Shown piece after piece: positions 7,693 through 13,653 of a stretch of 15,790 bases of DNA. Within the stretch, counting starts at the first letter, position 1; each line of letters begins with the position of its first letter. Position numbers and translations under genes: made by a program. The notes beneath the pieces are model-generated. The model had not been told where the DNA came from and did not search any database. It saw only the letters and a program-made list of their open reading frames with translations. Origin of the DNA: Anaerolineales bacterium (GTDB taxonomy: Bacteria; Chloroflexota; Anaerolineae; Anaerolineales; Villigracilaceae); the NCBI GenBank assembly GCA_024763295.1, contig JANTFU010000018.1, positions 1 to 15,790 of the forward strand, in the 5' to 3' direction.

Positions 7693-7722
7693 TTGACTTT
7701 TACGTCTCGTTTATGCTATCAA
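7693..7722 (+). promoter_or_regulatory. Promoter of the metallo-beta-lactamase-fold gene
   Basis: TTGACT (7693-7698), 18-bp spacer, TATCAA (7717-7722) preceded by TGC, an extended -10. Transcription would start near 7729. The following TGAGGT at 7737-7742 is a good Shine-Dalgarno sequence six bases before the ATG at 7749. Confidence 0.55.
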
Positions 7723-7748
7723 TAGGGAAAAAATTGTGAGGTTATTCA

Positions 7749-8594
7749 ATGCACCGTGAACGCGTTTCAGATAATGTTTATTGGTTTCAAAGCGATGTTT
7801 ATGCACAGGTCACTGCGGGGGTTGTGGTAGGACCCAAATGGTCGGTGCTGATTGATACGCTGGCATTACCTGAAGAAACTTTGGAGATTAGAGATTTTGT
7901 AGAACGCCAACTGCAAACCAGTATTCGCTATATTATTAATACGCATTATCATGCCGATCATACTTGGGGAAATTATTTTTTTCCGGATGCAATCATTATT
8001 GCGCACCAACGCTGCCGCGACTTGTTGATTGAACGCGGCATCCCGTCGTTGGAAGACGCTAAAAGACAAAATGCTGCCCTGCGACAAATTGATATTGTAC
8101 TGCCCGACATCACGCTCAACAACGGGAAAATGGATTTACGTATTGGTAAAAAACACCTCCAAATTATGCCCGCCCCCGGTCACAGCACAGACGGTATCGC
8201 TATCTTGGTAGTTGAAGATCGCGTGCTTTTCGCCGGCGATGCCTTTATGCCAATTCCTTATTTGGCTGACGGTAATATTGAAGCCATGCGTGGATTTTAT
8301 AACGGACTACGCGAGTTAACCCTCGAAAATATTGTTCAAGGACATGGCGAGATTATTTTACGCGGCGAAGTGGAACCTTCGATCAACAATAACCTTGAGT
8401 ATCTGAATACAATTATGAAAGCCGCCAAGACCGCCCTACGCCGCAAAGCGCCCATGGACTACCTCGCCAAACAAGATGTGGAAACCTGCGGCAAGAGTCG
8501 CATCCTTCTCGGCGGGTTAGCGCAAACCCTACACGAGCAAAATCTAAAATACGCTTATAACTTGCTAAAAAAGGAAGCCGAAGAAGTTGCCTGA
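7749..8594 (+). CDS. Metallo-beta-lactamase-fold hydrolase
   Basis: A 281-residue cytoplasmic protein of the MBL superfamily of dinuclear metal (usually zinc) hydrolases. All metal ligands are present: H66-Y-H68-A-D70-H71 in NTHYHADHTWGN, H145 in PAPGHSTDG, D164 in LFAGDAF and H199 in VQGHGE. The N-terminal strands (VYWFQSDVYAQVTAGVVVG, then LIDT) are typical of the family. The C-terminal 75 or so residues are helical and basic (AAKTALRRKAPMDYLAKQD) and probably form a substrate cap or dimer surface. No signal peptide is seen. The substrate cannot be named; class B beta-lactamase, lactonase and glyoxalase II activities all share these ligands, and none is favoured by context. The gene stands alone, with its own promoter, a Shine-Dalgarno sequence (GAGGT) and a terminator just behind it. 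Confidence 0.93.
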   Translation: MHRERVSDNVYWFQSDVYAQVTAGVVVGPKWSVLIDTLALPEETLEIRDFVERQLQTSIRYIINTHYHADHTWGNYFFPDAIIIAHQRCRDLLIERGIPSLEDAKRQNAALRQIDIVLPDITLNNGKMDLRIGKKHLQIMPAPGHSTDGIAILVVEDRVLFAGDAFMPIPYLADGNIEAMRGFYNGLRELTLENIVQGHGEIILRGEVEPSINNNLEYLNTIMKAAKTALRRKAPMDYLAKQDVETCGKSRILLGGLAQTLHEQNLKYAYNLLKKEAEEVA

Positions 8595-8599
8595 AGACC

Positions 8600-8627
8600 A
8601 AAAACGCTCGCTGATGCGAGCGTTTTT
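8600..8627 (+). terminator. Intrinsic terminator, possibly bidirectional
   Basis: AAAAACGCTCGC (8600-8611) pairs perfectly with GCGAGCGTTTTT (8616-8627) around the 4-nt loop TGAT, a 12-bp stem ending in a T-run. It begins five bases after the MBL gene stop codon. Because both arms end in an A/T run, it could also stop minus-strand transcripts coming from plsY. Confidence 0.9.
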
Positions 8628-8644
8628 ATTATGCAAGTGCTTTT

Positions 8645-8700
8645 GCCGCCGTCCTTAGCGGCGATTTTTACGAGAAGCCCGCGCCGAGGACGGCGCGGGG
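8645..8700. repeat. GC-rich palindromic intergenic repeat, copy B
   Basis: GCCGCCGTCCTTAGCGGCG on the left and CCCGCGCCG-AGGA-CGGCGCGGG (8678-8699, a perfect 9-bp hairpin) on the right. It aligns with copy A at 5604-5654 through GCCGCCGTCCT, GCGGCG, a T-rich spacer, GAGAA and GAGGACGGCGC. The left hairpin loop contains TCCT and the right one AGGA, which are complementary. It lies between convergent genes right after the terminator at 8600-8627. Confidence 0.85.
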
Positions 8701-8773
8701 AGCAAGGCAAAGACAGGTTTTTGAAGAAGTCTACTTAACCTGCGTTGCAAATCAGCCCAGCAGGTTGTTTTTC

Positions 8774-8832
8774 GCCACAGATTTCACAGAAAAAGTTCTT
8801 TGAAGTCCGCGAAAATCAGTGTAATCCGTAGC
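8774..8832. repeat. Degenerate 'GCCACAGATT' palindromic repeat
   Basis: GCCACAGATTTCACAGA (8774-8790) and TCAGTGTAATCCGTAGC (8816-8832) are inverted copies with 13 of 17 positions matching. The consensus GCCACAGATTACACAGA is a widespread non-coding bacterial repeat theme. AGCAGGTT occurs on both sides (8759-8766 and 8830-8837), the second copy overlapping the right arm. It reads as a decayed mobile palindrome downstream of plsY. Confidence 0.7.
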
Positions 8833-8875
8833 AGGTTTCAGGCTGACCGTTGAAAAATTGTCTTATCCGAAGAAC

Positions 8876-9550
8876 TTAATCCTGAATTGCATGTCCCTGA
8901 CCCCATTTCTGATTTTTAGCACGCCAACCGTGCAAACGTTCCTCCCCCGCCATCAAACGCTTAATATTCGGGCGCAGCGCCCAAACCAGCAAAATCTCTG
9001 CCAAGACACCATATAAAATATATTGCCACGGCGAACCAAAAAAGATACTACGCACAATAAAAATCAACATCGCCAGCAGCGCTACGCTCATCGTCGTTAC
9101 GGAAGCATATCCGACCGCAAAAAAGATAAAAAATCCCAGCGGGAAGATAATTAATATCGAAGGCATCCACAAACCAAAGGCGCCCCCCACACTCGCAGCC
9201 CCGCCTGCTCCACCGCGTAAGCGCAACTTTCCATCTTTGCGTTCCGCCAAAAAGATCGAATAATTATGTCCTAAAATCGCAGCTACGGGCGCAAGCACTT
9301 CGATCCAAACACCAAGCCCAAACCAACGTACCAACCAAACCGTACTGGCAGCTTTCAAAATATCCAACAGAGCCGTTGAAAATCCCGACCAAAAACCGGC
9401 TGCCCGCATGACATTAGTGCCACCGGTACGTCCGCTCTCAATTTCACGCACGTCTTTCCCCGTGCGCATTTTAACAATCAATAAACCAAAGGGGATAGAA
9501 CCAATCAGGTACGACAATAGTAACGCCGCAATCCCTTGAAGAATTTGCAT
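8876..9550 (-). CDS. plsY: Glycerol-3-phosphate acyltransferase (acyl-phosphate dependent)
   Basis: A 224-residue integral membrane enzyme that transfers an acyl group from acyl-phosphate to sn-glycerol-3-phosphate, the first step of phospholipid synthesis with PlsX. Family marks in order: GSIPFG (17-22) in the first helix, SGRTGGTNVMR (39-49; usual form SGNxGATNxxR), LDILK (62-66), and ILGHNYSIFL (92-101) followed by RLRGGAGGAASVGG (110-123). In most PlsY proteins the last motif is GGKGVAT; here Ala115 stands in place of the Lys. Five or more membrane helices are visible. The C-terminal tail (KRLMAGEERLHGWRAKNQ) is longer and more basic than usual. The start is fixed by GGAGGT before the ATG. 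It lies 141 nt behind another membrane gene on the same strand and may be cotranscribed with it. plsX is not in the window. Confidence 0.92.
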   Translation of the reverse strand: MQILQGIAALLLSYLIGSIPFGLLIVKMRTGKDVREIESGRTGGTNVMRAAGFWSGFSTALLDILKAASTVWLVRWFGLGVWIEVLAPVAAILGHNYSIFLAERKDGKLRLRGGAGGAASVGGAFGLWMPSILIIFPLGFFIFFAVGYASVTTMSVALLAMLIFIVRSIFFGSPWQYILYGVLAEILLVWALRPNIKRLMAGEERLHGWRAKNQKWGQGHAIQD

Positions 9551-9554
9551 CTTT

Positions 9555-9560
9555 ACCTCC
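9555..9560 (-). promoter_or_regulatory. Shine-Dalgarno sequence of plsY
   Basis: GGAGGT on the minus strand, four bases before the ATG at 9550. It is one of the two strongest ribosome sites in the window and fixes the plsY start. Confidence 0.8.
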
Positions 9561-9691
9561 GAAGATAGTGTGTCTATGGAAACACTGTTTATGCAAAAGC
9601 GTTGCTCACTTGGGACGAAAAAACCGCTTCGCGCGTGATTTTAGCTTGTTCCCGTTAACAAAAAAAATCAACAACCCCCAAGTAAATTCCG

Positions 9692-10507
9692 CTAACGCAA
9701 CCAGAATCCAAGCGCTAACAACAAAATCAACATGATACCCGGCTCAAGCACTGCCTGTCGCACAGGGATGCCATCCAAAATGCTGTTGACCAACATCGTT
9801 AATCCATACAAAACCGCGAGCAAAATCAAACTGTAATAAACCGGGGAAAGCGGCAAATAATGCAAGCCTGCTGCCAGTTGAACGCCAACCAGCGCGATGC
9901 CCAACGCCCAGGCGATCTCCCAACGTCCGCCGCGTCGCAAATTTAACGTGCGAACACTGACTAAAAATGTAGCCAGAAAGATAATCGGCAAAACAAAAAA
10001 GAGGCGCGCGCCACTATAGCGCAACACTGCCGTCAAAATCAGATAAAGCGCAAAAGAAAGCACGATGAGCAAAACCATTGCGGTGGGATAGTTGAGATCG
10101 CCGGGGCTGACGACAACGTATTCCGCCCAAAAGACCAAGACCAGCAAAACTGCGCCAAGCCCAAAGCCCAGCCACCATAACGGGTTTGTTCGGAGCAAAT
10201 AAAGCGGCAAGCCGAGCACCAAAGCCATTAACATCGGTACCAACCAGTGTTCCAGCGTGCGTTCCTTTTTGCTAATCAACGGGTGGCTTTTGAGCAGCCA
10301 ATCCATGCCGGTGGCAGTTAATCCCGCCGCCAAGACAATAATCAAAACGCGTAAATCAATATCGAAACGGATTAAGAATCCAAAAAGCTGAAAGCTGATT
10401 AGATAAGCACTGCGTTCCAAGACGCGTGTCAGCGCAAAGGTCAGTAAAACCGTTGCAGTGAGCACGCTGATGCGGTCAATATCAGGGAGGTAGCGGTTGG
10501 TTTTCAT
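9692..10507 (-). CDS. Multi-pass membrane protein of unknown function
   Basis: A 271-residue protein that is nearly all membrane. Eight or nine hydrophobic helices can be drawn, for example at about 13-30, 54-72, 87-104, 110-132, 141-161, 169-188, 196-218, 224-241 and 252-270. Short basic loops (KSHPLISKKERTLEH, RTLNLRRGGR) suggest the cytoplasmic sides. There are no catalytic, transport or nucleotide-binding motifs that I recognise. The general look is that of small uncharacterised Chloroflexota membrane families such as DUF5656, but I cannot confirm this. The start follows a good promoter with a leader of only about nine bases and no Shine-Dalgarno sequence. It precedes plsY on the same strand, so a membrane-lipid role is possible but unproven. 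Confidence 0.85.
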   Translation of the reverse strand: MKTNRYLPDIDRISVLTATVLLTFALTRVLERSAYLISFQLFGFLIRFDIDLRVLIIVLAAGLTATGMDWLLKSHPLISKKERTLEHWLVPMLMALVLGLPLYLLRTNPLWWLGFGLGAVLLVLVFWAEYVVVSPGDLNYPTAMVLLIVLSFALYLILTAVLRYSGARLFFVLPIIFLATFLVSVRTLNLRRGGRWEIAWALGIALVGVQLAAGLHYLPLSPVYYSLILLAVLYGLTMLVNSILDGIPVRQAVLEPGIMLILLLALGFWLR

Positions 10508-10523
10508 AGGTACTCTGGCGTTG

Positions 10524-10552
10524 ATTGTAACCTGCCGTTAGAGAGATGCCAA
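10524..10552 (-). promoter_or_regulatory. Promoter of the 9692-10507 membrane gene
   Basis: Minus strand: TTGGCA (10552-10547), exact 17-bp spacer, TACAAT (10529-10524). Both boxes match the sigma-70 consensus in five of six and five of six positions. The ATG at 10507 lies 16 bases beyond the -10 box. It shares a 76-bp gap with the divergent promoter at 10566-10574. Confidence 0.65.
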
Positions 10553-10565
10553 GAGCGAGCCTGTA

Positions 10566-10574
10566 TGGTAAAAT
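10566..10574 (+). promoter_or_regulatory. Extended -10 promoter of the 10584/gyrB unit
   Basis: TGGTAAAAT, an extended -10 (TGn plus TAAAAT), ends nine bases before the ATG at 10584. No clear -35 is seen. The expected start near 10581 gives a leader of about three bases, and there is no Shine-Dalgarno sequence, so the first gene is probably translated from a leaderless mRNA. Confidence 0.5.
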
Positions 10575-10583
10575 TTATGGGTT

Positions 10584-11582
10584 ATGACAATTGTAAAAGA
10601 AGAAAATCTCGCTCCGCCTCCCGGGGTTATTTCATCGCTCAAAGCCGGTTTTGACTTGACAGCAAATCACTTAAGCATTTTGCTGATGCCGGTCTTGTTA
10701 GACCTGTTTTTGTGGTTTGGTCCACGCTTGAGCGTCAACCGACTTTTGGGCATCATGAGCGAACAACTAAAACAACTTGGGCAGCAAGACCTTGCGCCAG
10801 CCGCAGAGCTTGCACAAATTCAGGCATCGCTCAAAACTTTGATGGATTTGGATATTAATCTCTTCAGTTTATTGCGCACTTTGCCGATTGGCGTAAGCAG
10901 CCTCATGACGCAAGCCCCAACTCACGCTACCCCGCTGGGCAGTCCTACAATCAACTATCTTGAAAATGCTTTTGTGTTGATTTTTTGGATCTTTGCTCTG
11001 ACTGTTTTAGGATGGGTACTCGGCAGCTTGTATTTCACATGGGTTGCAAAAGTAAGTCTAGGCAATGAAGCACATGATTTACGCTGGGCTGCGAGATCGA
11101 TCATCCAATCTTTCTTACTCTCAATTTTATGGACGGTCATCTTCATGGTTGTTGGCACGCCACTGTTGATCGTTTTTTCGCTTTTTGCGCAAATCAGCCC
11201 GAATATCACTGAGTTTGCAATCATCTTTTTGCTGCTTTTTGCCATGTGGTTAATCGTGCCTATTTTCTTCTCGGCACACGGTATTTTCGCGCGGAACGAA
11301 AATCTTATCCGCTCAATCATCAGCAGTTTTCATCTTTCACGGTATTCCCTGCCAACCAGCAGCTTTTTTGTTTTGGGCGTCATCTTGCTTAGTCAGGGAT
11401 TTAACACCCTGTGGCTCGTACCTGAACCCGGATCATGGATGATGCTCGTCGGAATTTTAGGTCATGCTTTTATCACCACCGCCCTACTCGCTGCCAGCTT
11501 CATTTATTATAGCGATATGTATATCTGGCTTGAAACATTATTTGAAAAATTAGAACCCAAGAACGATTCAGTACAGGCATAA
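10584..11582 (+). CDS. Six-TM membrane protein of unknown function, upstream of gyrB
   Basis: A 332-residue protein with about six predicted membrane helices (near 28-45, 128-155, 172-200, 208-232, 262-285 and 290-315). Between the first and second helix lies a soluble, Gln/Leu-rich stretch (SEQLKQLGQQDLAPAAELAQ) of some 80 residues that may sit outside the membrane. The C-terminus is charged (WLETLFEKLEPKND). No known active-site motif is visible and I do not recognise the family; the layout resembles membrane domains of the glycerophosphodiesterase-associated type, which is only a likeness. Its stop codon TAA (11580-11582) overlaps the first possible ATG of gyrB by one base and is 17 nt before the favoured gyrB GTG, so the two genes are cotranscribed and probably translationally coupled. 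No functional link to gyrase is evident. Confidence 0.88.
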   Translation: MTIVKEENLAPPPGVISSLKAGFDLTANHLSILLMPVLLDLFLWFGPRLSVNRLLGIMSEQLKQLGQQDLAPAAELAQIQASLKTLMDLDINLFSLLRTLPIGVSSLMTQAPTHATPLGSPTINYLENAFVLIFWIFALTVLGWVLGSLYFTWVAKVSLGNEAHDLRWAARSIIQSFLLSILWTVIFMVVGTPLLIVFSLFAQISPNITEFAIIFLLLFAMWLIVPIFFSAHGIFARNENLIRSIISSFHLSRYSLPTSSFFVLGVILLSQGFNTLWLVPEPGSWMMLVGILGHAFITTALLAASFIYYSDMYIWLETLFEKLEPKNDSVQA

Positions 11583-11590
11583 TGCCTTTT

Positions 11591-11595
11591 GGAGG
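11591..11595 (+). promoter_or_regulatory. Shine-Dalgarno sequence deciding the gyrB start
   Basis: GGAGG lies four bases before GTG at 11600 and inside the reading frame that would start at ATG 11582. The ATG itself has no comparable site upstream. This favours GTG 11600 as the start. Confidence 0.6.
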
Positions 11596-11599
11596 TTTT

Positions 11600-13513
11600 G
11601 TGGCAAAGGAAAATTCATCTTATCAGGCAGAAAATATCCAAGTCCTTGAGGGCTTGGAAGCAGTACGCCGCCGCCCGGGCATGTATGTTGGCGGCACCGA
11701 TATTAAGGCGCTTCACCATCTCGTTTACGAGGTCGTGGATAATGCCATTGACGAGGCGCTGGCTGGCTCCTGCGACGAGATCACCGTCATCATCCATGAA
11801 GACAAAAGCGTCAGCGTCAAGGATAACGGACGCGGGATTCCGGTTGACATCCATCCCCAGATGGGGAAATCCGCTCTGGAAGTTGTGCTGACGAAGCTAC
11901 ACGCCGGAGGCAAATTTGGGGGCGGTGGGTATAAGGTCTCTGGCGGTTTGCACGGCGTTGGGGTGAGTGCCGTTAACGCGCTCTCCGAATGGTGCGAAGT
12001 CGAAGTACGCCGTGATGGCAAAATCCACAAACAGCGCTATGAGCGTGGCTATCCGAAAGCAGATGTCGCGGTTGTCGGCAAGACAAAAGCCGATGATACC
12101 GGCACCACAGTGCGGTTCAGGTTCGATCCGACGATTTTTGTCGGCGATTTTTCCTATCGCTTTGAAACTCTTATCCATCGTTTCCGCGAAATGGCTTTCG
12201 TTACGCGCGGTGTCAAAATCAGCCTAACAGACGAGCGCCATGACAAAGAACTGACCTTCTATTTTGAAGGCGGCATCACGTCCTTTGTGCGTTATATGAA
12301 CCGCAACCGCGCCGAACTTCATCGCGTGGTTTATGTGGAAAAAGAAATCGAAAACATCAGCATTGAAGCCGCCATTCAATACACCGACGCCTTCACTGAA
12401 TCGGTTTACGCCTTTGCGAACACAATCAACACCATCGACGGCGGTACGCACCTGACCGGTCTACGTTCGGCGCTGACGCGCGTAATCAACGACTATGCGC
12501 GCAAGAATAACCTGCTCAAAAGCAACGATGCGAATTTTTCCGGCGATGATACGCGCGAAGGTCTAACAGCAATCATCTCTATCAAACATCCCGATCCGCA
12601 GTTTGAAAGCCAGACCAAAGTCAAGCTGATGAATCCGGAAGTGCAAACCTACGCTCAACAGATTATCGGCGAAGCCTTTAGCACCTTTTTGGATGAAAAC
12701 CCCTCGGCGGCGAAAGCAATCGTGCAAAAATGTCTCACATCGGCACGCGCTCGCAGTGCAGCCCGCAAAGCACGCGATCTTGTCATCCGCAAATCGGCGC
12801 TGGAAAGCCTCACCCTGCCCGGCAAATTGGCAGACTGCTCGGAACGCGACTCGTCAAAGACCGAACTCTATATCGTCGAGGGCGATTCAGCCGGTGGTTC
12901 TGCCAAACAGGGGCGCGACCGTCACTTCCAAGCAATTTTGCCCTTACGCGGTAAAATTTTGAATACCGAACGCGCTCGTCTCGATAAAATTTTAGGGAAC
13001 AAAGAAGTTAAGGCGCTCATCTCTGCGCTGGGCACTGGTATTGGGGATGGCTTTGACATCGAAGGTCTGCGCTACGGACGTGTGATTATCATGACCGATG
13101 CCGATGTAGATGGCAGTCACATCCGCACGCTCTTGCTAACGTTTTTCTTCCGCTATATGCAACCATTGATCGACGAAGGGCATTTATACGTTGCCCAACC
13201 GCCCCTCTACCTGATTACGTATAAACGCAAATCACATTATGTTTATACGGAAGAAGAAAAAGAAGAGTTCATGCGCAGTATCCCTCAAGGCGAAAAAATT
13301 GGTTTACAACGCTACAAGGGTCTGGGTGAAATGAACCCCACCCAACTATGGGAAACCACGATGGACCCGGAACACCGCACCCTGCTACTGGTCACGATTG
13401 AAGATGCCACCGAAGCTGACCGCACTTTCGACATGCTGATGGGCGCTGCCGTTCCCCCACGCAGACGCTTCATCCAAACTCATGCGCGCGATGTCCGCAA
13501 CCTTGACATTTAG
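11600..13513 (+). CDS. gyrB: DNA gyrase subunit B
   Basis: The ATPase subunit of DNA gyrase, which with GyrA introduces negative supercoils. From GTG 11600 it has 637 residues, the usual short GyrB form without the long insert of Escherichia coli. The GHKL ATPase domain shows VLEGLEAVRRRPGMYVG, EVVDNAIDEAL (catalytic Glu and Mg-binding Asn), DNGRGIPVD and LHAGGKFGGGGYKVSGGLHGVG's glycine loop. A transducer domain follows. The Toprim domain has EGDSAGGSAKQGRDR near residue 426 and TDADVDGSHIRTLLL near 499; the C-terminus carries RYKGLGEMNPTQLWET and ends with ARDVRNLDI. An alternative ATG at 11582 overlaps the preceding stop and adds six residues, but GGAGG placed before the GTG argues for the shorter form. 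ParE is the alternative; the motif spelling and the PRRRFI-type end favour GyrB. gyrA is not in the window. A terminator follows at 13546-13572. Confidence 0.97.
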   Translation: MAKENSSYQAENIQVLEGLEAVRRRPGMYVGGTDIKALHHLVYEVVDNAIDEALAGSCDEITVIIHEDKSVSVKDNGRGIPVDIHPQMGKSALEVVLTKLHAGGKFGGGGYKVSGGLHGVGVSAVNALSEWCEVEVRRDGKIHKQRYERGYPKADVAVVGKTKADDTGTTVRFRFDPTIFVGDFSYRFETLIHRFREMAFVTRGVKISLTDERHDKELTFYFEGGITSFVRYMNRNRAELHRVVYVEKEIENISIEAAIQYTDAFTESVYAFANTINTIDGGTHLTGLRSALTRVINDYARKNNLLKSNDANFSGDDTREGLTAIISIKHPDPQFESQTKVKLMNPEVQTYAQQIIGEAFSTFLDENPSAAKAIVQKCLTSARARSAARKARDLVIRKSALESLTLPGKLADCSERDSSKTELYIVEGDSAGGSAKQGRDRHFQAILPLRGKILNTERARLDKILGNKEVKALISALGTGIGDGFDIEGLRYGRVIIMTDADVDGSHIRTLLLTFFFRYMQPLIDEGHLYVAQPPLYLITYKRKSHYVYTEEEKEEFMRSIPQGEKIGLQRYKGLGEMNPTQLWETTMDPEHRTLLLVTIEDATEADRTFDMLMGAAVPPRRRFIQTHARDVRNLDI

Positions 13514-13545
13514 TAAAAGGAATTTCATTCACTGAACAATTTGGA

Positions 13546-13572
13546 AAAATCGGTCTCTATGAGACCGATTTT
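13546..13572 (+). terminator. Intrinsic terminator of the gyrB unit
   Basis: AAAATCGGTCTC (13546-13557) and GAGACCGATTTT (13561-13572) form a perfect 12-bp stem with a 3-nt loop, followed by GTTAT. It lies 32 bases after the gyrB stop and shields the next gene. Confidence 0.9.
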
Positions 13573-13589
13573 GTTATGAAATAACCATC

Positions 13590-13616
13590 TTGACCGCGCG
13601 TAAACTGGTGTAAAAT
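13590..13616 (+). promoter_or_regulatory. Promoter of the PDZ/GAF sensor gene
   Basis: TTGACC (13590-13595), a short 15-bp spacer, then TAAAAT (13611-13616) preceded by GTG, close to an extended -10. A start near 13623 gives a leader of about 30 nt with GAAGG at 13641-13645, eight bases before the ATG at 13654. Confidence 0.5.
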
Positions 13617-13653
13617 CTTTGGAGAAGATTCCGCAACCCCGAAGGCTCTCTAT

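Noticed and set aside
9595..9691. Terminator after the 9692-10507 gene
   Set aside because: A T-run exists on the minus strand near 9630 and 9662, but the adjacent stems are only 3-5 bp, so cotranscription into plsY remains possible.
11600..13513. Topoisomerase IV subunit ParE rather than GyrB
   Set aside because: Motif spelling and length suit GyrB, and most Chloroflexota are expected to have gyrase; a tree would settle it.
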